64,000 nucleotides of DNA from Neolentinus lepideus HHB14362 ss-1 (GCA_001632425.1 KV425563.1:162660-226659); one strand, 5' to 3'; positions 46,253 to 58,825 are shown, counted from the first letter of the stretch. Numbers and translations: made by a program. The notes: generated from the letters alone by a model not told the origin.

Positions 46253-47324
46253 ATGGCACAACAGGATGCTGATAGCATGGCACTGGTACCCGTGAATTCT
46301 GAACCTCAACACCATTCGAGATTTTATTATCCTGATGGGCAGGTGGTTCTGAAGGTGCGCCGGTCAAAGAAATCAAGATTAATGCATAATGCGAAGCTGA
46401 CGATAATACAGTGCCATGGCCATCTCTACCGCCTTATCAAATCTATCCTAGTTGAGAAATCTGCCTTCTTTGAAGGGATGTTGTCTCTTCCTCGGCCCCA
46501 GAAGACCCGAACACGGAGCAATGGCAACAGTCTAAATGACGGGACATCAGACGAAACAGCGATTGACCTATCAGGCAATGGACATACCTCTGAAGAATGG
46601 GATCATCTGTTGGGATTCATCTTTCCGAGGTTTGTCATACATACTGGTATTCCACAAGTCTCAGCACTCACTGATGCACAGATACACTGGCGAGGAACCA
46701 TCTCTCGACTCACTGATTGCGGTCCTGAATCTAAGTTCATACTACGATGTTCCTGAAGCACGCCAGTATGCAATCAGAGCGCTAGACCAACACCCAGATT
46801 TCCGCGCACCTCAACGCCTCAGACTTGCCCGAGAGAACCGGATCTTGGGGTGGGTGAAGCCAGCATTCGACCTGCTGTTTGCATCATCACTTGGCAACCT
46901 TTCGGAGGAGGATGCTCACCTCTTGGGACCAGATGTGTTATTTGATTTGGCACGGACGACAGCGAGAATCGACATCCATCGGAAGCGCTTGGCTCTGAAC
47001 CCAATTGGCGTCATACACCACATCTTCTGCGAAGACCGCAAGAACTGCACGCGAGCATTTAAGACTGTATGGTGGGGAGAGTATGACAGGCCTGGACTTG
47101 CAAAGGCAATCCTGCATCCACAGAGGCCTCTTCCAAGCCGAGATATCAAAATGCGACTCGAGAAGGCAGATCTGGTCGGGATGGGCATGACATCGGATTG
47201 CAAGCAATTGACCCTCAACAGCTTCGAAACAAATGAGGAAGTTGCAGAGGCTCTTGCAGCTGAGGATAAGCTGATGCAGGAGGTGGTCGACCATGTGTAT
47301 GAGTCCTTAGAGAAGTCAATATAG
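46253..47324 (+). CDS. BTB/POZ domain protein carried by the transposon
   Basis: Exons 46253-46629 and 46682-47324 (52-base intron, phase kept) give 339 residues. Residues about 25-165 form a BTB/POZ domain of the kind common in Agaricomycetes: a FYYPDGQVVLKV start, HGHLYRLIKSILVEKSAFFEGML, an inserted Ser/Asn-rich loop, and LIAVLNLSSYYDVPEARQYA. A helical C-terminal domain with conserved Trp and Cys residues follows. BTB domains mediate dimerisation and recruitment to Cullin-3 ligases or chromatin. The gene is undamaged although the neighbouring transposase is broken. Its role in the element is unknown. Confidence 0.82.
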
Positions 47325-47647
47325 CGTCCTTCTTGTAATTCTGATATCCGAGTCGGTTATAGTGCGCGTACATCAGACATCAAACCCACGCTCCCTTCTA
47401 TCCTTGTTCGGTACAATAGTTGTCGTGAATAGGCTACTTGTGTATACACCAGTGTCATTTCTTCTGCTAAGGGTGCGGGTTTAATCTGGTCTTTTGCCCC
47501 GTAGTCTGTGCTATTGTGCTCTCATATCACATGTTTTGTGCTTGTTTTTCATATGTTTTGTGCTTACTTTTGATAGTGCTGTGCGGCCATTTCAGAGTGC
47601 TGTGCTTCCTGAGCTTTACCTGCGTGCTACGGTCTCTGTGCTACATA

Positions 47648-47674
47648 AAATAAAAGTGCATTTGGAACGTCATA
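47648..47674 (-). repeat. Right terminal inverted repeat of the transposon
   Basis: Exact inverted match of the left end, followed directly by the GACG target duplication. Confidence 0.9.
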
Positions 47675-48330
47675 GACGTCGAGCCAAACTTAGAGCGCGC
47701 AAATGTAGAGCAGTATATTTGTTCGTATTTTCCATGTTCCCTTTTCCGTAGTTATGTCGTAATTCTCCACTTAATCCACTTTGTACCTTGTGCCTTGGAT
47801 ATTCTTCTGACTCATATTTCTCTTGTCTTATATCATAGTGGAGTTATTCTGTGTATATAAACTCGTGTAGTTTACCTTGAAATAATCAGATCTCCTCTGT
47901 TTAGTCTCGAAGACGTAACAGAGTTCACACAAATAATGCCACACACGTCAAGCACGTGCCCGCCATGTGGCACGCTCTCTTTTCTATTCTGTAACGGGCA
48001 CGGTTGTTGCGAGACCGAGCCCGGCACCTAATAGAACATAACGAGACTAGAAGAGACTCTCAACGGACTGAGAGAGCAAGAAAGGCGTCGATTGTTGGAA
48101 TGGCAAACCGGTACGGATTCCATTGCGATCAAGATTCATTATTTCCTTTCTTGGACTATGTTTTCATTGCGAATGTTTCATGTTAATCACCGCAAACCAC
48201 CCTCCTTTATTTGATGATCAACCGTTAAGCAATTAACTATTGATTAGCTTTCTGTTATTTGATATTCTTGTCGTGTACCTAGCAGCCGGCGTAGATACAA
48301 AAGACCCGTATTTTCGTATTTAACACCTCA
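47675..48330. other. Flank of the transposon, nothing recognised
   Basis: AT-rich, only short open frames. Confidence 0.45.
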
Positions 48331-48511
48331 CCTTTGCACTGTCTTCATAGATGCGCATAAGCTGAGGTGAGCTTCGCATGTGTATACCCTAGTTGGTCAT
48401 GTCCTTACGATTACCTGTAGACTTGTCTGTTTGCTTGCAGGTAATTAATATTAAACCTTTGCACTGTCTTCATAGACGCGCATAAGCTGAGACTTGTCTG
48501 TTTGCTTGCAG
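48331..48511 (+). repeat. Split/joined repeat, locus B
   Basis: Segment A (48331-48366), a 54 bp stretch with intron-like ends GTGAG...CTGTAG (48367-48420), segment B (48421-48440, ACTTGTCTGTTTGCTTGCAG), a spacer starting GTAAT (48441-48455), then A (48456-48491) and B (48492-48511) joined directly. The copies of A differ at one base; B is identical. The order and the lengths of A (36) and B (20) equal those at locus A (1934-2093), although the sequences of the two loci have diverged to roughly 70 percent. Confidence 0.78.
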
Positions 48512-49825
48512 ACTCACGCGTCTACATTAGGTCAAATATTCTTTTATCGATTACTGGCGTTGGCAAGACAAAGAGCTACTAACTACCGCGACACGACGAA
48601 CTAGACTACGTTACGTAAGCATGGATGGCCTTGGCCATTACATATTCGGGCTCAGCGCGCCCTCATATTTTTCTCCATTATACGTCGCTCGCTAGTTGGG
48701 CTTGGGGCCGTAGTTTTATACCGCATATACCTCTTCAACTCCTGGTATGGTGGTTGGGTGGATTCCCTCGCGTTGTGGCATCGCCTCCCGACCTTGGTCC
48801 CGGCTTCCGGCTTGCAACATCCCCGGTGCCATATCCTCAGCCACCGCGGGATTTGCCGGTCACGTGTCTGCTGCTGGCTTTGCTGGCCCGAGCCGCGGGC
48901 CACGGAAATCGTACCCAGCCTCGCGCTACGGTCGATTTTCCCGACCGTTTTTTCATCTTTGAGACGACATGTGAGGATTTGCCTTGTGCCGGACTAACGC
49001 GAATCGCACATGGCGGGTAGCTGAAGCGCATGTGAAGGATAAATCTATTTCTGTATTCTGGAACGTCATATTAGCTGCATTATATAAGCTGCTACTTGAG
49101 CGAAGATGTATAAACAACGGCGTAGCTAGAGGAGCTCGACAGAGCACACAAATCTACTCCTTACAACTGTTCCCGTCTGTGCGCAATCGTGGACGGTGAT
49201 TCGCGACGGTCAGTCACGCTCCCCTCACATGACATCGGCGGCCAGTCACGGATATGTACGGATGATCGAGCAACAGACGACGACAGAGGGCGGAACGAAT
49301 ATTCGCGTCCCGGAACTCGCAGAAGTGAACCGGCATTTCAAGCACGTACATTCTACGGTAGTTTATTCATCCGAGGGCGAAGAACACTGGCCAGATGAAG
49401 GTCAGACTCTTACAAACAGAGATGACTCCGAAGTCACAACTCTACGGTAAGACCTTTCCTGCGCCATGTTTATTGTATTCCTTGGCCTATTTTGTTCAAA
49501 CCAGAACTAACTCGCACTTCTTGTCATTCACGAATGGTGGAAGAGAGGGATGGTGCCGCAAGCAGGAGCGTCGCCATCACATCTTTGCAAATGATGTCAT
49601 GATGCTACCAACTGGTTTTTCGCGATCGTTGCATTTTGATACAGCCTGAATGGAGATTTTTGATCGCAAAAAAAAAGTTAATTTGAGCCTTTGAGGTGTG
49701 AGAGGGACTCGAACTGATGAAACGAAGAATACCAGAGTGTTACGATGTCAAAAAAAAAAAGCAGACTGCGAGATCATTGAACACGAAGAGAAAGAGACGC
49801 GGGCCTTCCGGAACTCGTTGCAGTC
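48512..49825. other. Spacer with unrecognised open stretches
   Basis: Frames at 48625-49020 and 49229-49450 look code-like in places (the latter ends at a GTAAG donor) but match nothing I recognise. A tRNA-like scrap at about 49690-49760 is discussed under rejected items. Confidence 0.35.
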
Positions 49826-52224
49826 TCAGTCCCTAGCCGCGATAGAGACGCGCAGCGGCAGCTTCACCCCATCCTCTATCTCGCCCTCTACGACTGGGAA
49901 CATTAACGCAGGTCCCTCCCTTCTAATCCGTTTCTCGTCTTCGGTAGGCGAAAATTCGAAGTTGTTGATAAGATCGACCAAGAAACATTGCATCTCGGCC
50001 ATGCTATGCATGTACAAATAATGGATAAGTGGCGCGTGAGTCATCAAAGTATGGCAGCCACTCACGCGAAACGCCATCCGATGCAAGACCTGGTGCCACT
50101 AGAGAAAGTCATACTGCATTCCCTTGCAGTAAACCTCCGAAAAAGAGTAATAGATATTACGTACGTATTGCCGACTACGCCAATGGACGTATGCTCCTTA
50201 TTCCTATCGTTTCCAGATAGCCATCGGCCAGGGTTGAATGTGTCCGCGTCAGGACCACATATTTCTTTATCCCTATCGAGTAAAAATGGGTCAGTCTCTC
50301 GAACCATGCCAGTATCCGAAAGTAATACCTATTGTACGCAGCCAGAGCCAACATTATCTTGGTACCCGCAGAGATCGCGAGCTCTGAGCGCACAGCACCG
50401 GATATAGTGGTAAAAGGCTTGGATAACGGGATGACCTCGTCGTCCTTGACGAGACGCATGAGCCGCGAAATTGCTGGGTGGAATCTGAGACCTTCCTGTT
50501 CAGACTAAGTCACCGACCGTAGGTCGCCGGCTAGTGTGATTGCCTACTTTGAGAACAGCTTGCAGGTACGGCATACGCTCCATGTCAGCGAGCGTCAGCT
50601 CACTTTCAGTCTTCGCTTCTGTCGCTCGGATCTCGTTCCTCAATTGGGTCTGGAAATCTGGATGTTTCGCCAGCTCCCACAGCGTCCAGGTAAGGGTGTT
50701 CGAAGTGGTCTCATGTCCAGCAAAAAGAATAATCCTAATAATCATCCTAAGCGATGGAGGTTAGAGGACAATATATAGACGCTTACCGCATCTCAGCGTA
50801 CAACTCCTCATCTGATAACTGTGCTTTCGGGTCGGTAGATGCGTTCGCTCTCACTAAAAAGCAATTGTCTTTAGCAGCTGTATCCTTGTAATCAATAGCG
50901 TAACGCACCAAGCAGACTCATAACATCTTTATTCTCCTTCCCAAGTCCAACAGCATTTCGCTTCTCCCGCACGAGTTGTTTGGCAACCCGCGTTGAGACG
51001 TCCGAGGTATACCGTATTTTCTTGTATCTAACCATCACCATATCAGATCCCTGAGTACCAAGAACGCGAGAAGTATCGAAGAACGAAAGTGGGACCAGCC
51101 TTTTATTAGGCAGCACAGTCATCAGTTTCTCTACGAGCCATGAGGGGAGCCAGTCGATAAAGTTGTCCCAGAAGACTCGAGAGGAGGTGGGGATGCCAAA
51201 CAACGCTGCACTGTAGAGGAGGAAGTATGTCATAAGCTCGGAAAATGATATTCCAACTTGGAGAATCAAACGTACTTGACGTTTTCGTACGCTTTTCCAA
51301 GTTCAGTTTGCGAGTTGTTGAGAGCACCGAATTGGTAGTCAAAGGCAGCTATGGGGCCGTCATGACGGGAATTGAGCAAATGAGCAATGAAAGAATACGG
51401 ATGGGTCAGCCTGAGTGCGTACCTTCACCGATTGCATCGAGTGTAGCTCGGCTCAACCAACGGGGAATGTTGAATACGATTGACCCGGACTCAAAGTCTT
51501 GGGTCGTGATGTCTTTCCACCGAGCCATGAGCTGTATGTCGAGCCATAGTTAGGAGAACGAACTAAGTGGAAAAAAAGACACACTTCTTGGGACATTTTC
51601 CTGAAGGCAGGGAATAACGCTCTAGCCTCCGGTGCGCCAAAGGCCGGAATCATAACTTTACGGTGGCGCTTGTGTATGTCTCCTGTGGCGTATAAATACT
51701 CTTAGAAACGTGGTATCCTATAAAGCATTATGATAGTACCATCGACTGAATTCAAACTATGCCCATTTAAGAGATGTGAGATGGCCCTTCGTCCACCGGT
51801 CTCCTTGAGGAAGTGATAGGCGGAGGTGTGGAGAATGTACTGTAAGGCCTTCGGGTCAGAGATCATGAGATGATCGTCCTATATATTTCATTCCCAGCAG
51901 AAACTAAGATCAGGGAATGAATATGCTAAGGAAATGACGGAGCGTACTCCTAGGATGCCCTTATACCGTACAACGGAACCGAAAGCTTCCTTCCACTTGA
52001 AGTCAGCTTCGGCTGCAGGGCCTACGAAGAGCTCAGACAAATTTCCTTTGAGATCTATCGCGTCATCGTTCGAATTATAGTGCTGAAGATATGTACTTGC
52101 CTAAGAGAAAGGAGTCGGCCTTGGGCCCTGGAATATCAGAGAACGATAGCCGCGTCCATCGCTTGTAGATGTACGCAATAAGACAAGGAAGGGCCTCAGC
52201 TGGAAGAACAGTCGTAGATGCCAT
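49826..52224 (-). CDS. Cytochrome P450 monooxygenase 1
   Basis: About thirteen exons from the ATG at 52224 to the stop at 49826. No stop interrupts the reconstructed frame, about 540 residues. Signatures in order: the proline hinge IPGPK after the N-terminal helix; the C-helix HKRHRKVMIPAFG; the I-helix AGHETTSNTLTW; the perf-region FNPGRWLS; the heme-binding FSSGTRSCIGWRF with its cysteine ligand; and the conserved ending LPLRVS. It is a membrane-anchored monooxygenase needing a reductase partner; substrate unknown. The first intron has a GC donor (GCAAGT). An intron near 51110-51040 is in frame, so a naive reading adds about 25 residues. Confidence 0.85.
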
Positions 52225-52645
52225 TTGCGTGACTTGCTAGGTATGGGACCAGGGATCCAGTACTTATATGGGCCCCAGTGCTCTATTGCTCGGAGAATCG
52301 GATGCTAAACAACGTATCGTGACACCATTACACCAAAATCCTCTTGTAAGAGAAGGAACAGCGTGAGAAGGGCAGAGTATACGAGCGTGACCTCCCCGAC
52401 AAAATCGCAGTAAGAAGCGCAGCTATCCGTACTCAATCCGGTTTCCTTAACTTCCGGTCGGTAAAGTGCAAGTGCAGAGGAAGTACGCACGAGCTTCACG
52501 CACCGTTACAAAACAGAGGTGCAGTCACTTTCAGAGAGGGCCGATGAAAGGGCGATGGCTGAGCTTGACCATGTGAGACTGTCAGGGTCGTCTCGGTATC
52601 TTGACAAGAGAGCGGTCTGATGCCCAAGCTAAAGAAGTGGATTAC
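52225..52645. other. Upstream region of P450 1
   Basis: No other feature recognised. Confidence 0.4.
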
Positions 52646-52942
52646 TAGGGATGCTCAATCCGTAACCGTTCAGCTCGTTTGTTGCGCAAAGACGATCGGA
52701 GTTAACAAAATGCTGCGAACGAACGGCCGATTAATTCAGAGCACCCTATTCATTTACGTTCGTCCGCCGCCAGATCGATTCGGAGTGTAAAATTCACTTC
52801 AAGGCTCTAGGAACATTTCAAGACCAGTTGTGGGTTCCATTTTGGAGTCGTCGGGTTCTTCACCTCAACAGTCGGAGCTACAAATTTCACGGCTTTTGTG
52901 CAACGAACGAACCGCCGAACAGCTAAGAATCGAGCACTCCTA
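52646..52942. mobile_element. Small TIR element (MITE-like), 297 bp
   Basis: The ends TAGGGATGCTCAATCC (left) and, inverted, TAGGAGTGCTCGATTC (right) match. Imperfect similarity extends about 45 bases inward (GTTC.GC..CGTT.GTTGC.CAAA on both sides). No coding capacity. TGCTC-containing ends recall hAT-type miniature elements, but an 8 bp target duplication is not evident. Confidence 0.5.
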
Positions 52943-53459
52943 CTGAAGCTTGTGAGAAGGTAAGTATTCATTAGCCATTAAAAGTAGATAATACGAGCCT
53001 GCTCGCGATATACTTGCTGTCAAGCTTTTGACGATATGCATCCGCGGAGTCCAGATCAGACGTGTGCTTCACTGTTCGAAGGAACCAGTAGCAACTGGTA
53101 TTTTTAAGAGGCAAAGGTGATTTGTCGATTGATCAATAATTCCCGTTGTTTTGGAATTACCGTGCGATATCGGCGCAGGGTGGTGATGGTCCAACGGAAA
53201 ACAAGTCCGGTTTTGCCGATAACCCTAACCTAAAAATAATTCTTACCACCTCGATTACATAAGCCATCACTTCTTCCGTTCACTCCGGATCCGCTATAAA
53301 ATATCCACGATTGCAGTGCGATACACCTGATTTTCTGCTTATCCTTTCGTATTTTCTAGGTTCATCCTGCCCCCCAAGCGTTATCCCCAGATCTCTATCC
53401 GTGGCGAGCTCGTCTTCCGACATATTCTCGCTCGGTTTTTGGCCCATGTTTTCAATGCC

Positions 53460-55827
53460 ATGGCGGACACTTCAGTCAAAGCAGTTACAACACCTACTAT
53501 CAAGAAAGTGGATGACAGAAAACAAGATAGCGGCGCGAAGAGGTTGAAGAAGATTCCAGCGTACTGGTATCCGTACCATACAATGGCAAAAGGTCGCTGG
53601 CTAGGACGCGAGATCCTCGAGGTCGTGAGCACAGAGTTCAGGGACCGGAGCATGGAATACTATGTAAGACATTGCTGCTACTGTACGAATCTCCTGACGG
53701 ATCTCTTATATTTTCCGTCTACCGTCTTATTTTCAGAGGTACGCGCTTGAGTCTGGAGTCACGACCATCAATGGCAGAGTCGCAAGCCCAGACACTGTCA
53801 TCAAGGACGGCGACCGAATAGAGTAAGCCGACTTGATATTCTCTTCATTTTAAATATTTACCTTTACCAGGAACATTGTCCATCGCCACGAGCCACCTAT
53901 AACCGCGACACCCGTTAGGGTCCTGTATGAAGACAAGGAGAGGGAATTTATCGTTATAGATAAACCGGGTAGTATCGTGCGTATTCCAGCCATACCTTGA
54001 TCTCAATCTTGTTTTCTTCCCAACTCTTCTACGACCCGCATATCACGTCTGAGACCCTCGAATATCGGTTAGCCGGTCCATCCTGTGGGACGATACTTCA
54101 AAAACTCCCTCAGCGAAATCATGAAGGATGACTTCCACTACGAGAAGGTGTATAGTGCGTCCCCCTTTCTGTCTTTACTTCCATGTTTTCGAGTCCTACT
54201 CTACCTTCTCATCCCTACATTCGACATCGCCGCTAACGACTCCTGCCCCCACATACACTTCTAGCTGTCAACCGGCTAGACAGACTTACATCAGGTCTGA
54301 TGATCCTCGCTCTCTCTCCTGCATGTGCGCGTATCATATCCGACGAGTTTGTTGCTGGTAAGGTCAAGAAGGAGTATATCGCCAGGGTGAGAGGGTGTTT
54401 CCCTGAGTAAGGATGTATCCACTGCCTCTTGTGTGTAGTAATCAACGGATGACAGGGAAGACGTGATATGTGAGCAGCCGCTGCTTTGCGTGGACAGGCA
54501 AATGGGGCTGAATGTCGTGCATCCGGACGGAAAGGTAGGTGTTGCAGTCAAGACCGGCTTCGAAGGGCTGCTTCACATTCTAATGAAATATCTACTGCAG
54601 GAAGCAAAGACGATATTCAAACGACTACACTACGATATCAACACCGATTCGAGCGTGATACATTGTATGTTTACCCTCCCTGTCTGCTCCCTTCGCTCAC
54701 CTCATACACAATGGTAATCAGGTCGACCTCTAACAGGGCGATGTAAGTACGGCTTGTTATCTCGGACAGAGTGTAAGTTTAAGATCGTTGACTGAATTTA
54801 TCCCGCTCGCAGCTCATCAAATCCGCGTCCACCTGCAATACCTGGGCCATCCAATCGCGAACGACCCGATATATAGCGAGGAGAGGATATGGGTGCGTTG
54901 CGTCCATGCCCTTATGGCATCCCCCCTCCTAGTCCTATGTTAAACTCCTACAACAGGGCCCGAAAATAGGCAAGGACGGCATCGACGTGATCCCGAGCGA
55001 TGAACGTGCCGCGCCCGCGCCACCGTCCCACCTGACTTCGGAGCTCTCTGTGAATCCAGAGTCATCGAGCTTTGCGTTTCCCTCGAGCAATGGCGAGGCA
55101 ACTGCGGCGAATATGAATAGGGAGGGCGGCGAAGCGACTACGAGCGGCTTGGAGCGGAAGCTCCTCCCACGCGAGACGGGGCACGACATCGGGCTGGGAT
55201 CTCCGGTTCCACTCTCTGCGGACGCCGTGCAGGTGATTACGAGGTTGAGAAACATGAAGGTACGTGTTTCATACCATTTTATCATCCCTCACGTTCGGTG
55301 CGAATGTGATGACTCGGTAGGATGAGGATGAAGATTGGAGCCGATGGCGCGACGTCGTGTTCCTCGCGAAGGGCCGGCTGGCACCTAAGAACATTATGCA
55401 AAGGCCGCTGCCACCGCAAAATAGACGGCAGCGTGGCGGGTCGGGCTGGGCTGACAACCCGAAAAAGCTGGATGAGGCGGCGGTCGATTTAGAGGCTAAG
55501 GTAGACAACGACAGCAGTGCGGCGGTTGTAGTCGAAGATAAGGAGACAAAAGGGAAGCAGCAGCTTACGACGGAGGAGGCGTTCGCCAGGCTGACTGCGA
55601 TTGACCCTGATCCGGATGCACCCATACCTTTAGCTGAAGAACACGAGAAGATATCGGATGATGTGCGGTACTGCCAGGAGTGCTACCTGCCGCTGCACCC
55701 AGATCCGAAACCGGAGAAGTTATACATCTTTTTGCATGCGTTGAGGTACACGACGAGCCTCGGGGTGTATGAGACGGAGATGCCGGAGTGGGCAGTGGAG
55801 GGCTGGGAATGGGATCGATCGGCCTGA
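53460..55827 (+). CDS. RluA-family pseudouridine synthase (tRNA PUS9/RIB2-like)
   Basis: About nine exons from the ATG at 53460 to the stop at 55827. An S4-like start ([16 protein letters not shown]) is followed by FIVIDKPGS and [13 protein letters not shown]. The catalytic motif [15 protein letters not shown] carries the aspartate that attacks the uracil ring. Then come [11 protein letters not shown] and, after further introns, [21 protein letters not shown], which binds RNA. A fungal-type C-terminal extension of about 250 residues contains a low-complexity acidic part and [12 protein letters not shown]. It modifies U32 of tRNAs in relatives. It lies between the two P450s with no functional link. 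Confidence 0.85.
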
Positions 55828-56520
55828 TGATCCATTAAGGATGCGGGGTAATATAGGTACGAGCTCATTTGTTGGGAGGTATCAATGTGCAATTTCCCGA
55901 GTATTCACCTTTGAAACTGAGATCCTCAGAGCTCTATGGGGCAACGTGAGTAAGGTCCTCAATATGGCGTGGGGCTGGGGCTGTCGCTTCTCTATAGATT
56001 CCTGGTATTTCTTCCGCCAGTCGTAATGTAGTTTATGGTCTTCGGCAAGCACGGAGCAGGTCAGGAACGTACCGAGAGGTGGGTCTTGGTATACATTATT
56101 GTGTAGAGACGACTGGAGTCATAACGAACCGGAACTCTACAGACTCTGGTATGAGCGATATATTCGGCGATGGATAACTAGCAGTGCTCGCATTATTATG
56201 TACCTCATCCGAGTCTCTTGTCTGGTCATTCTTTGGCGCACACTATCGTAGAATGTACGTGGCTGAGCTCGAGTTCCGGGGTACTGCGAACGGTGTGCAC
56301 GGCGTTTGCCGGCGGAAGGTAGCGAAACCCACGACACATTCGCTCTGAACGCTTTGAATGTCTGGTCTGCCGCTACTTATACCATTTACCTTACGTCAAT
56401 AACTGCGGTCATACGGACGAGACACTCGCTGAACAACATGCATAAAAATGCAATCCACGAATTCCGCCTCATGACAGGAACACAAGTCCACAATTCTCTA
56501 TAACACTCATAACACCTAGA
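55828..56520. other. Intergenic, nothing recognised
   Basis: Upstream region of P450 2; no repeats or RNA genes seen. Confidence 0.45.
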
Positions 56521-58825
56521 ATGACTCTCATTACCTTCATCTTAATACTACTTGGAATAATTGGCTACCTTGTTCGAAGGCGCAGTCGTTTATCGCTCTC
56601 TGATGTGCCTGGTCCACAACCCGAGTCCTTCTGGCTAGGTGAGTCAATATGATCTTTCAGCCATGCGCTTCTCGGCTAGACCCTCCTGACCTATTTCACG
56701 GCTAGGAAATCTGAAACAGATCTTCCAAATCGGAGCTGGCAAGATGGACTTCGGATGGCAGAAGCAGTATGGATCGGTTGCGCGGTTCAAAGGGCCATTT
56801 GGAGTAAGTATCTCACAATCGAATATATCCAGTCGGCAGCTTGATACTACCCTCTCACACAGACCGATCGTCTCTTAGTGTCAGACGCGAAGGCTTTGCA
56901 ATATATTCTCCACACGTCGGCGTATAACTTCCCTAAGACCACTGGAGGCCGTAGGGCGGTTGGTCTGTTCATCAACGGTCCGAATCTCGTGGCGGTTGAT
57001 GGTGCGCTCTTCTTGGAATGATGGCAGGAGTCCTGCTAAAGCGTCCCATCTCACAGGTGATGTGCACAAGAGACAAAGAAAGGTTATGCTACCGGCATTT
57101 GGAGGGCCAGAATCAAGGGCACTGTTTTCGGTTTTTAAGTCTGTCTCTGAAGAAGTATATCTGTTCCGTTCATACCATCAGCGTATCTCACCGATCCGAT
57201 GTTAGCTCGTTTCGCGATGGATGGATTTGTTGAGCGGGGAAGCAGGGCCAGTCGAGCTCAACATCCCTTCTTGGCTGAGCCGTGCAACGCTCGACGCTAT
57301 CGGAGAAGGTTGGTCTACAATGTCCTAATTCACACAAATGTTATGATTCACTTTACTACTCCTCTGTTGCTCAGCTGCCTTCGACTATCAATTCAGGTCA
57401 CTCGACAACGTAGAAACGGAGTTGGGGAAAGCTTACCAGAGCATCGTGTACGTCCCAGGCCCGCGATGAGTATGCCATGATGGTGACATTACCCCCGCGA
57501 TATAGTCTCACCCTCTTCGGTCTACCTTCGACGTCACGATTGTTCAGAGAGTCCTTTCTCGACTACCTACCGGCGAAGCTGATCATGTATATGTACTCGA
57601 AGATGCCGAGCCGCCGATTCGTTCGGATGAGGCAAACGGCGGAGGCATCTATGAAGATCGCGAAACAGCTCGTGAATGAGAAACACGACGCTTTGTTAGC
57701 CGGTAAGGACAACAAGGACGTCATGAGCCTGTTAGGTACAATCTCTCATTACCGGTCTTGGAGTTTTTCTGACGTACTGGCATTCAGTCAAAGCGAACGC
57801 CTCTGAAAACCCGAAGGCGCGGTTGACAGAAGATGAATTATACGCCGAGATGCGGTGAGAATTTTCTGCAGGTTTTCATGTCGTGCACACGCGCTAATGG
57901 GAATGCAGTGTGATACTCTTCGCCGGCCACGAGACGACGGCTAACTCCCTTACCTGGACGCTATGGGAGCTTGCTAAGCATCCAGAGATACAGAAGCGTC
58001 TGCGGACTGAAATAAGGGAAGCAGAGGCTGCAGCCAGGGCTCGCGGTAGTGGCGAATTGACGCTTCACGATATCGAGTCCATGCCGTATCTTCAGGCGGT
58101 TCTGAAGGTCAGCTCCGATTATAACTCACGATTCGTACCTCACAGGTTATGATGTGTAGGAAGGAATGCGTATACATCCTGCTGTTGGTCGTATTTCGAG
58201 GGTAGCGGGAAGAGACGAGATCGTGCCTCTAGCGAAGCCCTTGCATATGATATCAGGTAGAGCCGTAAACGAAGTCGCGATACCCAAGGGTACGAAGGTA
58301 ATGTTGTCCATCGCCGCTTACAACCGGTATGAATAAACCTGTGGAATTATGAGATGGAGCTGATCCGTGTTAATATCACTAGTGATCCGGATATTTGGGG
58401 CCCCGATGCCCATGTCTTCAATCCTGATAGGTGGTTGTCTGCCAATGAGAGGAACAAGGACTATCCCGCTATCGGCGTTGTTGGAAACCTGTTAGTGGCT
58501 CCTTCCTAGCATCCACATTACCCGCTTACTGATTATCGTAGGATGACATTCTCGAGTGGCACTCGTTCCTGCATCGGGTGGCGTTTCGCGTGAGTCTGCA
58601 CCTCGCTAGATGAGGCCCAGCCCTGACGTCGATGCAATGCACAGCATGGTAGAGATGCAAAGCTTCCTCGTCGATTTGATCAACAACTTCGAGTTCCGCC
58701 CGTCCGAGAAGGATGCGAGGATTCGCAGAGAAGGGTCCGGCTTGATGTTCCCTATTGTGGATGGCGAGGTGGAAGATGGTGTCAAGCTACCTTTGCTAGT
58801 CTCAGTTGCTGCCAGAGATGAATGA
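56521..58825 (+). CDS. Cytochrome P450 monooxygenase 2
   Basis: About thirteen short exons from the ATG at 56521 to the stop at 58825; the frame is open through all introns I could place. Parts: an N-terminal membrane helix (LILLGIIGYLV) and VPGPQPESFWLG; the C-helix HKRQRKVMLPAFGG; the I-helix FAGHETTANSLTW; FNPDRWLS; the heme motif FSSGTRSCIGWRF; and the ending LPLLVSVAARDE. It is clearly paralogous to P450 1, sharing intron positions and long identical blocks. The two lie head-away, separated by the pseudouridine synthase, so they probably arose by local inverted duplication. The P450 fragment at 724 belongs to the same family. Confidence 0.86.

Larger units (their letters stand above)
41532..47674. 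mobile_element. 6.1 kb DNA transposon with TIRs and 4 bp target duplication
   Basis: The left end starts TATGACGTTCCAAATGCACT (41532) and continues TTTATTT; the right end (to 47674) is its exact inverted copy over 27 bases. GACG flanks both ends (41528-41531 and 47675-47678). Inside are three genes: a zinc-binding passenger (minus), a DDE transposase (minus) and a BTB/POZ passenger (plus). The integrase-like transposase resembles the eukaryotic integrase-core (IS3EU-like) type; this class is an inference. The ends are intact, while the transposase carries two stops, so movement would need an enzyme from another copy. Confidence 0.88.

Noticed and set aside
48625..49020. Possible P450 N-terminal remnant
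   Set aside because: A Trp/Tyr/Gly-rich start with scattered resemblance only; no P450 motif can be confirmed.
49685..49765. tRNA-like T-arm (AGTTCGAGTCCCTCT on the minus strand) between A-rich runs
   Set aside because: No matching 5' acceptor strand, D-arm or anticodon arm can be folded; at most a truncated tRNA-derived scrap.
22918..58825. A secondary-metabolite gene cluster (P450s, MFS transporter, FAD monooxygenase)
   Set aside because: No backbone synthase is present and the candidate tailoring genes are scattered among housekeeping genes.
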